Source of the DNA: Bacteroidota bacterium
Lineage (GTDB): Bacteria > Bacteroidota > Ignavibacteria > Ignavibacteriales > Ignavibacteriaceae
Assembly (NCBI GenBank): GCA_023475265.1
Contig: JAMCWE010000119.1
Location: 1 to 38,704, forward strand
Direction of reading: 5' to 3'
DNA: 38,704 nt
In this document: piece after piece, positions 1 to 7,268 of the stretch
Position numbering within the stretch: the first letter of the stretch is position 1
How the letters are laid out: every line of letters starts with the position of its first letter
The notes under the pieces: model-generated
What the model saw: only the letters and a program-made list of their open reading frames with translations
Told to the model about the DNA's origin: nothing
Databases searched by the model: none
Translations under genes and position numbers: made by a program

Positions 1-44
1 GGGGTGGGTAGTACCTATAAATGTTGTTGATGAATAAGCTCTCT

Positions 45-479
45 CTATCTTCTCCATCTCTTTCCAAACAATTCCATCGGAGTTTTATTCATCATCATCG
101 TACGTGCTTCGGTAGGGGAGATGTTCAGCTCCAGCCTGAAATCCCTTGCCATGTTTGTCTCATCCGAATAATCGAGATATACAGATATGCCCAGCATATC
201 CTGGTTAGTCTCATGTAATAACTTTAATGCGGAGTAAATGCGCAGTATTCTTTTAAGTCTGGTAAAGGTTATTAGAAAAGAGGCGGTGCAGACTTTCTGT
301 ATCCACCTTTTTGTTACATCAAGCTCTGCGGCTATTTCGTCTTCGTCAATGTTTTCTGGGAATCTATTAAGAATGCAATCAGTTATTTCCTTAGCGCGCT
401 TGTGCTTTGTATGGTACAGCGGAAAAACATTTTCTACAAACGCGTACAGATCATCTTGTGCAAAGCTGAATCGAGACAT
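45..479 (-). CDS. Short AraC-type HTH transcriptional regulator
   Basis: This 144-residue protein is essentially one AraC/XylS-type DNA-binding domain. The N-terminal 30 residues carry no recognisable sensor domain. A first helix-turn-helix is seen around DEDEIAAELDVTKRWIQKV, and a second lies in the C-terminal third around DYSDETNMARDFRLELNISP, which matches the usual second-HTH pattern ending in a conserved Pro. Most family members have 250-300 residues and a ligand-binding half, so this one is either a minimal regulator or part of a split system. It starts at ATG with a weak AAGGG upstream. No operon partner is visible: downstream is the window edge and upstream is the palindrome block. 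Its target is unknown. The AraC fold is fairly sure from the pattern; its function as an activator is inferred. Confidence 0.75.
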   Translation of the reverse strand: MSRFSFAQDDLYAFVENVFPLYHTKHKRAKEITDCILNRFPENIDEDEIAAELDVTKRWIQKVCTASFLITFTRLKRILRIYSALKLLHETNQDMLGISVYLDYSDETNMARDFRLELNISPTEARTMMMNKTPMELFGKRWRR

Positions 480-730
480 AGGCGCCCTTTTAATATTTGT
501 TTTAATTTGCCAATGGATAAATCCATTGGTGACTGATATGGGGACTGATTTGGGGAAGGATACATTGTTGTAATTTTTTTCATTTCGAATTTATATTGTT
601 CAAGTAAGCTCGCCTTTATCGTCCCTGCACTTAAGTTCAATCAATCAAACTATTAGCAGTTAAAACTTAAGGAATTTATTTATATATGTAAACAGGGGAT
701 GGAAAGTTAACAGGTTATCAAGTTATCAGT

Positions 731-982
731 TGAAGTTACGCAAAAAAAATAGTCACAATATTATGGAACCCTTTCAGGGTTCGATTTTGTCTTATTTAAT
801 TATTGCCAAGGGCGGTGCCCTTGGCTTAAATGTTTGTTCCTTTCAGGAACACTGAGAAGCATAAAGACGCTGAAAGCGTCTGATATTCAAGATTGGGACA
901 ACGTCCAAATATATAATATTATTATCTTTTATTAATAACATAATAACCCTGAAAGGGTGAAATAAGTCTTTGCGTAACTTCA
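731..982. repeat. Cluster of short palindromes bounded by 14-bp inverted repeats
   Basis: The outer boundary is TGAAGTTACGCAAA (731-744) and its exact reverse complement TTTGCGTAACTTCA (969-982). Inside lie perfect or near-perfect hairpins: 766-782 (GAACCCT-TTC-AGGGTTC), 805-825 (GCCAAGGGC-GGT-GCCCTTGGC), 835-851 (TGTTCCT-TTC-AGGAACA), 865-881 (AGACGCT-GAA-AGCGTCT), 896-906 (GGAC-AAC-GTCC) and 946-958 (ACCCT-GAA-AGGGT). Four share the same core, CTTTCAG or its complement CTGAAAG, while the outer stem bases differ and stay paired. This resembles REP-like palindromic elements scattered through Bacteroidota genomes, but the family cannot be named from one copy. Within the gene-poor 480-1224 stretch I see nothing else clear apart from a doubtful reverse ORF. 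Confidence 0.7.
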
Positions 983-1182
983 GTTGTCAGGTTAAAAAAG
1001 GTATAGGTTATAAAGGAATAGTAACGAGTATCTGTTAGAATTAATTCATCAACTGTCAAATCTCGCTTGGCACCTGTAAAATAATATTTGGCAGTTCTTC
1101 TTCCTTCCAAAGTTCTTCCGTCTGAATTTCTTTTCAAATTAAAAGACTTAGCGGTTGTTTCTAAAATTTTTTCCCGCGGCAT
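922..1182 (-). CDS. Doubtful small ORF running into the palindrome block
   Basis: This is an 86-codon open frame from an ATG divergent to the response regulator. I do not recognise it. The first about 65 residues (beginning MPREKILETTAKSFNLKRNS) are basic and could be real coding sequence, possibly the start of a longer gene. The last about 20 residues are simply a translation of the bounding inverted repeat and the last palindrome (TTEVTQR then ISPFQGYYVI), so the frame ends inside repeat DNA. There is no visible ribosome-binding site. It may be a gene fragment truncated by the repeat block, or no gene at all. Confidence 0.22.
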   Translation of the reverse strand: MPREKILETTAKSFNLKRNSDGRTLEGRRTAKYYFTGAKRDLTVDELILTDTRYYSFITYTFFNLTTEVTQRLISPFQGYYVINKR

Positions 1183-1224
1183 ATTAGTTGAATAAGATAA
1201 ACCGAAATTATTGGTTTATTATTC

Positions 1225-1605
1225 GTGAAGCATAGACCCAAAATATTAGTTGTAGATAGAGACGAGAATATTCTTTCAGCGTTCGGTAATTATTTAAGGA
1301 AGAAAAATTACTCAATGGTTGGCGTTAATAATATAAAAACCGGAATGAAGCTAATCAATGAGCATGAAATTAAAATTATGATAACTGATGTAAGGGTAAA
1401 TTCTGAATTCGGAGTAAATTTTATTTCACAAGCTAAAAACGTTCAAAGTAATCTTCAAATAATTGCAATTACAAGTTACCCGGATAAAATAAATGAACCA
1501 TACTTGAAACCTTACGGAGTTAATTATGTTTTCGTTAAGCCTTTAGAACTTAGCAAGCTTGATGAAGCTATAAATAATTGTTTACACAATTTGGAAATAA
1601 ACTAG
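1225..1605 (+). CDS. Stand-alone response-regulator receiver domain
   Basis: This 126-residue protein is a single receiver domain (CheY-like) with no output domain. Acidic pocket residues are at D11, D13 and E14 (VVDRDE), the predicted phospho-acceptor is D55 (MITDVRV), the switch Thr/Ser is at 83-84 (AITSY), and the conserved Lys is K105 (VFVKPLE). The start is GTG with no obvious ribosome-binding site; no in-frame ATG precedes the conserved strand 1. Only 46 bases separate it from the cytochrome-porin gene, so it may be the first gene of the respiratory cluster. Without an effector domain it must act through a partner protein. No histidine kinase is encoded nearby. The family call is sure; the link to electron transport is inferred from position. 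Confidence 0.88.
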   Translation: MKHRPKILVVDRDENILSAFGNYLRKKNYSMVGVNNIKTGMKLINEHEIKIMITDVRVNSEFGVNFISQAKNVQSNLQIIAITSYPDKINEPYLKPYGVNYVFVKPLELSKLDEAINNCLHNLEIN

Positions 1606-1651
1606 CAGATAATAAAAATGAAAATCTTTCACAAAAAATATGGAGCGAAAA

Positions 1652-3031
1652 ATGGTATCGAACTTTAATACATTTTTTACTAAAGCATTAGATAAGAATA
1701 ACAGTAAAATTTATTTTATTCTTATCGCAGTTGGAATGCTTTTCTTTTTAATAACACCAAATGGTTATGCAATTCCTAGCTTTGCAAGACAGACGGGGCT
1801 TTCATGCAATTACTGCCATTATGCTTATCCTGAACTGACCAGTTTCGGCAGGATGTTTAAGCTTAACGGTTACACTATGACAAACATTGAAACACTGCAA
1901 GCTGTTTCGCCGGATAGTGAACGAACTAATTTAAGTATTTTAAATTCGCTTCCGGTTTCAGCAATGATAATGACATCGTTTTCTTCAGTCAGCAAAGCAA
2001 CACCGGGTGCAAGCAGCTATGCCGCGGAATTGCCTGATCAGATCAGCTTATTCCTTTCCGGTGAAATAACTCCGAAGATAGGCGCTTATCTACAGTTTAC
2101 ATATGATCCAACTGCCGGAACTTTTGGTTTGGATATGGTAGATATTAGATATGCAAGTCATACCACACTTGGAGGCAACGATCTTTTATATGGTTTAACT
2201 TTAAATAATAATCCAAGTATTCAGGATGTTTGGAACACTACACCTGTTTGGGGTTTCCCTTATGCTGCGCCAGGCGCAACACCAGCACCTACAGCATCAA
2301 CACTTCTTCAAGCAGCTCCCGGAAATGAAGCCGGTTTAGGTGTATATGCATTATATGATAAATTAATTTATGCCGAAGTTTCTTTCTATCATTCAGCAAT
2401 TCAAGGAGCTTCATATCCCGCTGATTCAACATGGACAGGTACTATAAAAGGAGTTTCGCCTTATTGGAGATTAGCAATTCAGCATCAATGGAAAGATCAA
2501 TATTTAGAAGTCGGAACTTTCGGGTTATCTTCTAGCATGTATCCATCCGGCATAACTGGTTTAACTGATAGATTCACAGACATCGGCTTCGATGCTCAAT
2601 ATGAAAAAACTAATGATAACGGCGGTTCATGGATTTTCCACGGTACTTATATAACAGAAAAGCAAAATCTTGATGCTACGTTTGATGCAGGCGGATCTGC
2701 TAATGCAAGCAACAATTTAAACTCATTAAAGCTTGATCTTACTTACAACTTCCCGGATTATGCAGCACTATCGGCAGGTTACTTTACCATGAGCGGTTCA
2801 AGCGATGCCGGTCTTTATGCGCCCGGTGATGTTACCGGAAGCTTAAACGGCGAACCTAACAGTGCCGGCGAAATATTACAGCTTACTTTCATGCCGTGGA
2901 TGAACACTCAATTCGCACTTCAATATACAATGTACAATACGTTTAACGGCGGCGGCAGCAACTATGACGGCTCAGGAAGAAATGCTTCCGACAATAATTC
3001 GCTATACTTGTTGGGATGGCTTCTCTTCTAA
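1652..3031 (+). CDS. Outer-membrane monoheme cytochrome-porin
   Basis: A signal peptide (hydrophobic stretch ending near NGYA) is followed directly by a heme c site in the context FARQTGLSCNYCHYAYPELT and then FGRMFKLNGY. The remaining about 370 residues are rich in alternating polar and aromatic residues with Gly/Asn turns, and the protein ends in Phe, as outer-membrane beta-barrels do. A c-type heme followed by a porin barrel is the architecture of fused cytochrome-porins such as the Cyc2 group, which pass electrons across the outer membrane. The specific iron-oxidase role is not implied by sequence here. The ATG at 1652 is preferred over the in-frame ATG at 1640 because GGAG (1642-1645) sits 6 bases upstream of it. 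It is followed after 50 bases by a cytochrome c gene. Heme binding is directly visible; the barrel is inferred from composition. Confidence 0.72.
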   Translation: MVSNFNTFFTKALDKNNSKIYFILIAVGMLFFLITPNGYAIPSFARQTGLSCNYCHYAYPELTSFGRMFKLNGYTMTNIETLQAVSPDSERTNLSILNSLPVSAMIMTSFSSVSKATPGASSYAAELPDQISLFLSGEITPKIGAYLQFTYDPTAGTFGLDMVDIRYASHTTLGGNDLLYGLTLNNNPSIQDVWNTTPVWGFPYAAPGATPAPTASTLLQAAPGNEAGLGVYALYDKLIYAEVSFYHSAIQGASYPADSTWTGTIKGVSPYWRLAIQHQWKDQYLEVGTFGLSSSMYPSGITGLTDRFTDIGFDAQYEKTNDNGGSWIFHGTYITEKQNLDATFDAGGSANASNNLNSLKLDLTYNFPDYAALSAGYFTMSGSSDAGLYAPGDVTGSLNGEPNSAGEILQLTFMPWMNTQFALQYTMYNTFNGGGSNYDGSGRNASDNNSLYLLGWLLF

Positions 3032-3081
3032 TTGTGAAGATAAGAATTAAAATATGATGACTAATATTTTGGAGAAATAAA

Positions 3082-3525
3082 ATGAAAACTAAATCAATAA
3101 TGCAACTGTTACTTTTTGCTACCTTTATTCTTTTTATGGGATTCAAACCGGATAGCCCAGAATTTCAACAAAAGAAAAATTCTCAGTTAGCTGATAAAGG
3201 AATCGGTCCCGTAAAAGAAGTTAAGATAGCAGGCATAGACAAGAGACTTGTCGATAAAGGTAACGATATATTTAACAGCAAATGTTCAGCTTGCCATGAT
3301 ATCGACGATGTAAATTTAGCTCCGGCTCTCCGCGGCGTAACGAAAATATTATCGCCTGTTTTCATAATGAACTATTTAATGAACACTGCCGAAATGCAAA
3401 AGAAAGATCCGTATGTGAAAAATCTTATTCAGCAGTGGAAAAAAGTTCCTATGATGAAAGATCAAAAGCTAAAAGAGAACGAAGCGAGAGCAGTTCTTGA
3501 ATATCTCAGATCATTAGATAAATAA
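3082..3525 (+). CDS. Periplasmic monoheme cytochrome c
   Basis: A small class I cytochrome c of 147 residues. An N-terminal signal or anchor segment (MQLLLFATFILFMGF) is followed by a linker, then the heme site KCSACHDI preceded by the usual KGNDIFNSKC helix. A C-terminal helix (NEARAVLEYLRSL) completes the fold. Candidate axial Met residues lie in EMQKK and VPMMKDQ. It starts at ATG with GGAG about 7 bases upstream. Position between the cytochrome-porin and the pentaheme subunit suggests a soluble or tethered carrier shuttling electrons in the periplasm. ACIII clusters also carry a monoheme subunit (ActE), so it could be a subunit rather than a free carrier. Confidence 0.85.
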   Translation: MKTKSIMQLLLFATFILFMGFKPDSPEFQQKKNSQLADKGIGPVKEVKIAGIDKRLVDKGNDIFNSKCSACHDIDDVNLAPALRGVTKILSPVFIMNYLMNTAEMQKKDPYVKNLIQQWKKVPMMKDQKLKENEARAVLEYLRSLDK

Positions 3526-3549
3526 TTTTCCCCGTTAAACTTTGTGTTT

Positions 3550-3619
3550 GCCGGCAGACAATCATGAAATATTGTATTACAATTTTTTTGTTGTACGAGA
3601 AATTTCTTTGTCTGCCGGC
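3550..3619. repeat. 12-bp inverted repeat GCCGGCAGACAA
   Basis: GCCGGCAGACAA (3550-3561) and its exact reverse complement TTGTCTGCCGGC (3608-3619) flank a 46-base AT-rich spacer. The right arm continues into GCAGGG, a TGCCGGCAGG-type sequence that resembles dispersed repeats in Bacteroidota genomes. It occupies the 204-base gap between two genes of the respiratory cluster. It may act as a transcript-stabilising hairpin or weak terminator splitting the cluster into two transcripts; there is no clean U-run after it. Confidence 0.5.
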
Positions 3620-3729
3620 AGGGCAGGGTTAAATCAAAAAAAAACTTTAATCTTTAAAATTGCTTGAAGACAAATTGAACTGACAAATGTTTTCGGGAAA
3701 GTTGTAGAAATTACTGAAACAAAATCAAC

Positions 3730-4242
3730 ATGAAAAATAAATTATTCGTTATTATTCTTTTTATAATTGGAGCGGCTGCCGGATATTTTATATTTGATCA
3801 TCAGTCAAAAAGCTCAATTGATAGTTATCCGGTTCCATTCAGCCATTATGTTCATACATCCCAGCACAAAATAAAATGCGTTAACTGTCATCGCGGAGTT
3901 GAAACAGATGCGCGTGCAGGAATTCCGAATATTGATTACTGCAGCATGTGCCATTCTACTTTGATAAATCCGTCTTCCAAAAGAGAAAAGATAATTTATG
4001 ATTTAGTAAAAGAGAATAAGCCGATAATCTGGAAAGTTCATTATACCGTTCCGGATTATGTCTACTTTTCTCATAGAAGGCATGTTAAACTCGGTAAGCT
4101 GGAATGTACGGAATGCCATGGTGATATGACAAAGCAAGATTCACCGGATTTGAAAAATTATAGTCCGATTATGATGCCGTTTTGTTTTAATTGTCATGAA
4201 CAAAAAGATATAACAACCGACTGCGGCAATTGTCATCACTAA
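3730..4242 (+). CDS. Pentaheme cytochrome c subunit (ActA/QrcA-like)
   Basis: This 170-residue protein has an N-terminal membrane anchor or uncleaved signal (residues 5-22) and five CxxCH heme sites at residues 50-54, 71-75, 126-130, 152-156 and 165-169. The pattern FSHYVHTSQHKIKCVNCHRG, then RAGIPNIDYCSMCH, then PDYVYFSHRRHVKLGKLECT closely follows the multiheme subunit ActA of alternative complex III and QrcA of the Qrc complex. Additional His residues (39, 42, 46, 115, 118) can supply distal ligands. It sits directly upstream of MopB-like, FeS and NrfD genes, as in those complexes. Its expected role is to relay electrons between the iron-sulfur / quinone module and periplasmic cytochromes. 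The ACIII member is also pentaheme, which fits the count here. Confidence 0.87.
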   Translation: MKNKLFVIILFIIGAAAGYFIFDHQSKSSIDSYPVPFSHYVHTSQHKIKCVNCHRGVETDARAGIPNIDYCSMCHSTLINPSSKREKIIYDLVKENKPIIWKVHYTVPDYVYFSHRRHVKLGKLECTECHGDMTKQDSPDLKNYSPIMMPFCFNCHEQKDITTDCGNCHH

Positions 4243-4284
4243 ATAATTAAATAAAGAACACTGACTCTAAGGAGATTTTTTTGA

Positions 4285-6552
4285 ATGCAAATAAATAGAC
4301 GCGATTTTATGAAGCTTATCGGAGGCTCACTTGCAGGACTTGCAGTGGGAAGCGCTGCCGGAGCTCTAATGAAGATTCCGAAATCAATGGAACCTGTTCT
4401 TTATTCCGGACCGAGAAAAGAATCGTGGAAATTAACCGCATGTACAATGTGTCCGGGCGGCTGCAGCTTAAAAGTTCGCTTGATTGACAATCTGCCGATT
4501 CAAGCATTTGGCAATCCTCTTTCACCTGTAAATGAAGGCGGAATTTGTTCGATGGGACTTGCATCGGTTGCGAGGTTATATCATCCAGATAGATTAACCG
4601 GCCCGATGAAAAATGAAAACGGCAAGTTCGTTTCTATTTCATACGATGAAGCTTATAAAATCCTCAAAGATGAATTAGAAAAAGTTATAACTAATAACAA
4701 ACAAGATGATGTTTTTATTGTGGCGCAAACCGAATCAAAGCTTCGTGCTGAAATGTTCAAGAAATTTTCGGAAGAAACCGGATTTAGTAATCTTATTATA
4801 GAAAATTTCCGATCCAACAATTTCTTTCCTTATAATCAAGTATCTGATGAAGCACCGGATTTCATTGATTTCGACAAATGCGATTATCTGCTAAACTTCG
4901 GTTCGCAGATTACTGAAGTTTCCGAAAATCCTCTTTATTATACACGAAAAATTATTGAGCACAGATCAAAAGGATTTAAGCTGACAGCGGTTCAACCCAA
5001 GCTGACTCCAAGTATTTCAAAATCAGATGATTGGGCTCCTCTTCTTCCTGTTTCCTATGCAGACTTTGCTTTGGGAATTGCTTATGTACTTTTAAGAGAT
5101 GAACAATATGATAAAGCTTTTGTGGAAAAATATTTTTCCGGATTTAACGACTTCAAGCAATATGTTCTTGATAATTACTTTCCTGATAAGGTACAAGAAT
5201 TAACCGGAGTACCATCAGATAAAATTTTAGAAATAGGAAGAGAATTTGAGAAAGCGGCTGCACCCGCTGCTTATTTTGATGAAGCAATATTTTATAACTC
5301 AAACGGCACGGAGAATGCTTTAGCTGTAATAGCTTTGAACGCTTTAAAAGGTTTCAGCGGCTTCGGCAAGCTTAAAGAAGAATTCTTCTCAAAAATTTTA
5401 GAGAATGAAAAGAAACACAACGAAGAAATTACATTCGCCAATTTGAAAGCACGGTTATCCGGCGGCAAAGCACTTCGAGCATTAGTAATATCAGGTAGTA
5501 ATTTTGTTTACAACAGTCCTAATCAAGCAGAGTTGAAAAAACAATTAAGCGCGATTCCTTTCATCGTAAGCTTTTCGTCTTTTGTAGATGAAACTTCTTC
5601 TTTAGCTCATCTGATTATTCCTGATCATGACGATTTTGAAAAGTTCGATTTGTTAATTGATAATTCAATGGGTAAGCCCGCAGCAACTCTTCTGCAGCCT
5701 GTTGTAGATCATTATTATAATACAATTGATACCAGCGATGTTTTAATTTCTTTAATGAAAGATCTAAAAACCGGTGCTAAAGTTCCTTATGAAAATTATA
5801 ATGATTATATAAAACAGATTGCCAATAAAATATATTCCAGCCACGAAGGTATTCTCATGGATCAAAGCAAGCCGACGGTTATAGAAAAAGGCCTACGAAA
5901 AATCGGATGGCAGACAGAACAATACAGCAGCTTTGATGATTTCTGGGATGGCTTGCTGGATGCCGGCGGCTGGTGGAATCCTTTTGCCGATAAGACTTCT
6001 TATAATCCTAAAATTGATTACAAGTCAAACTTCAACAAAGAAAATAAGCCGGTAAATAAATCTTTGGCTTCACTGCCTAATAAAAAGCTTCGCTTGAATA
6101 TCTTTAGAAAAAATTTGGATTACAAAGGAAGCATGAGCATATATCCTGTTCTTGTTGAACAGTTCGGACTTAAATGGACTGTCTTTTACCAATTGTGGGC
6201 GGAAATAAATCCGGATACCGCAAGCAAGTATTCACTTCAAGAAAGAAGCAAAGTTGTTCTGAAAACCAGCAAAGGAAGCTTCCCGGTAGTCCTGGTTTTC
6301 AATCCTTCGGTTATACCAGGCAGTATAGATGTTCCTTTCGGATTTGGGCACACAAACTTTGGAGATAATTGCGGCGCAAATCCATTGGTTTATTCGGATG
6401 ATGTATTTGATAAATCAACCGGCAAACCTTCATTCTCAGAAACATTAGTAGAGATTGATTCGGCATCAACCGGAAGTTCATCTTTTACTGCTCAGATTAT
6501 TACGGACGAAAAGAAATTATCCGGAACTCAAAACAGGAGTGTCTATGCCTAG
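4285..6552 (+). CDS. MopB-family (molybdopterin oxidoreductase-like) large subunit of a Qrc/ACIII-like complex
   Basis: This 755-residue protein has a Tat signal (NRRDFMK at residues 4-10, followed by a Gly/Ala-rich hydrophobic stretch). A [4Fe-4S] site C53-x2-C56-x3-C60-x27-C88 follows, then the MopB fold. Segments that normally hold the bis-MGD cofactor look altered: the usual DPR-x-T segment reads QPKLTP, the usual PGTD segment reads PVSYADFAL, and no catalytic Cys/Sec/Ser context is evident near residues 170-185. The later SFSSFVDETSSLAHLIIPDH stretch is typical of ActB/QrcB relatives, which carry the fold without Mo. I infer a structural/electron-relay subunit rather than a Mo enzyme. 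AAGGAG lies upstream of ATG 4285. The last 8 bases overlap the next gene, implying translational coupling. Confidence 0.82.
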   Translation: MQINRRDFMKLIGGSLAGLAVGSAAGALMKIPKSMEPVLYSGPRKESWKLTACTMCPGGCSLKVRLIDNLPIQAFGNPLSPVNEGGICSMGLASVARLYHPDRLTGPMKNENGKFVSISYDEAYKILKDELEKVITNNKQDDVFIVAQTESKLRAEMFKKFSEETGFSNLIIENFRSNNFFPYNQVSDEAPDFIDFDKCDYLLNFGSQITEVSENPLYYTRKIIEHRSKGFKLTAVQPKLTPSISKSDDWAPLLPVSYADFALGIAYVLLRDEQYDKAFVEKYFSGFNDFKQYVLDNYFPDKVQELTGVPSDKILEIGREFEKAAAPAAYFDEAIFYNSNGTENALAVIALNALKGFSGFGKLKEEFFSKILENEKKHNEEITFANLKARLSGGKALRALVISGSNFVYNSPNQAELKKQLSAIPFIVSFSSFVDETSSLAHLIIPDHDDFEKFDLLIDNSMGKPAATLLQPVVDHYYNTIDTSDVLISLMKDLKTGAKVPYENYNDYIKQIANKIYSSHEGILMDQSKPTVIEKGLRKIGWQTEQYSSFDDFWDGLLDAGGWWNPFADKTSYNPKIDYKSNFNKENKPVNKSLASLPNKKLRLNIFRKNLDYKGSMSIYPVLVEQFGLKWTVFYQLWAEINPDTASKYSLQERSKVVLKTSKGSFPVVLVFNPSVIPGSIDVPFGFGHTNFGDNCGANPLVYSDDVFDKSTGKPSFSETLVEIDSASTGSSSFTAQIITDEKKLSGTQNRSVYA

Positions 6553-7234
6553 ATATGGAATGGTGATTGATCTTGATAAATGTAATCAATGCGGCGCTTG
6601 TGTTACTGCCTGCAAACTTGAAAATAATGTTCAGATAGTTTCAAAAGAAAATGCGGAAATGGGCAGAGCAATGTTCTGGATGAAGATGCTTGATACCAGC
6701 TACGAAGGAAATTATCCCGATGTAAGAGCAGTTAATATTCCCGCGCTTTGCATGCAATGCGACGAACCTTCTTGTATAAAAGTTTGTCCGGTTCGCGCTA
6801 CATTTAAAAGAGATGACGGAATTGTTGCACAAATTTATCCGCAGTGCATCGGATGCAGATACTGCATGGCAAATTGTCCTTATACGGCGAAAGTTTTCAA
6901 CTGGTTTAAAGATGAACAGCCGGTTGAAAATGAGAAATGCCATAACATAGATGTTTCGGTTAGACCAAAAGGTGTTGTTGAGAAATGTACTTTCTGTATT
7001 CATCGTTTGCAGATAGCAAAAGAGAAAGCCAAAGCAGAAAAAAGAGAATTACAGGAAGATGATTATGTTCCGGCATGTGTAGAGGTATGCGCGTCAAAAG
7101 CAATATACTTCGGCGATCTCGATGATCCTCACAGCAAAGTTTCTAAAGCAATGCATGATTACAGAAAATTTACCTTGCAGGAAGAACTGGGAACGAAGCC
7201 GAAGGTTTATTATCTCAGTGCTAAATCCGAATAA
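6545..7234 (+). CDS. Ferredoxin-type iron-sulfur subunit, four [4Fe-4S] clusters
   Basis: A 229-residue PsrB/NrfC/ActB2/QrcC-like subunit. Sixteen Cys form four cluster-binding sets: CNQCGACVTAC, CMQCDEPSCIKVC, CIGCRYCMANC, and CTFC paired with the late CVEVC. No signal peptide is present, so it would be exported with the Tat-bearing MopB-like partner. The start is ATG 6545, overlapping the previous stop in ATGCCTAG. AGGAG at 6535-6539 is 5 bases upstream; the longer in-frame extension from 6455 lies inside the upstream gene and has no homologous sequence. Its role is electron transfer between the membrane NrfD-type subunit and the MopB-like and multiheme subunits. The family call is sure. 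Confidence 0.93.
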   Translation: MPRYGMVIDLDKCNQCGACVTACKLENNVQIVSKENAEMGRAMFWMKMLDTSYEGNYPDVRAVNIPALCMQCDEPSCIKVCPVRATFKRDDGIVAQIYPQCIGCRYCMANCPYTAKVFNWFKDEQPVENEKCHNIDVSVRPKGVVEKCTFCIHRLQIAKEKAKAEKRELQEDDYVPACVEVCASKAIYFGDLDDPHSKVSKAMHDYRKFTLQEELGTKPKVYYLSAKSE

Positions 7235-7268
7235 AGTTTTTTCAAAATAAATATTAAAGGTTTTGCAG

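Noticed and set aside
434-640. Minus-strand 68-codon frame upstream of and overlapping the AraC-type gene
   Set aside because: It overlaps the AraC-type start, has no ribosome-binding site, and resembles no family; low-complexity Pro/Ser-rich chance frame.
731-982. CRISPR array
   Set aside because: Hairpins differ in sequence and spacing, there is no constant direct repeat with spacers, and no cas gene is nearby.
1652-3031. Cyc2 iron oxidase
   Set aside because: Shared architecture only; the heme-region wording differs and no other iron-oxidation marker is present.
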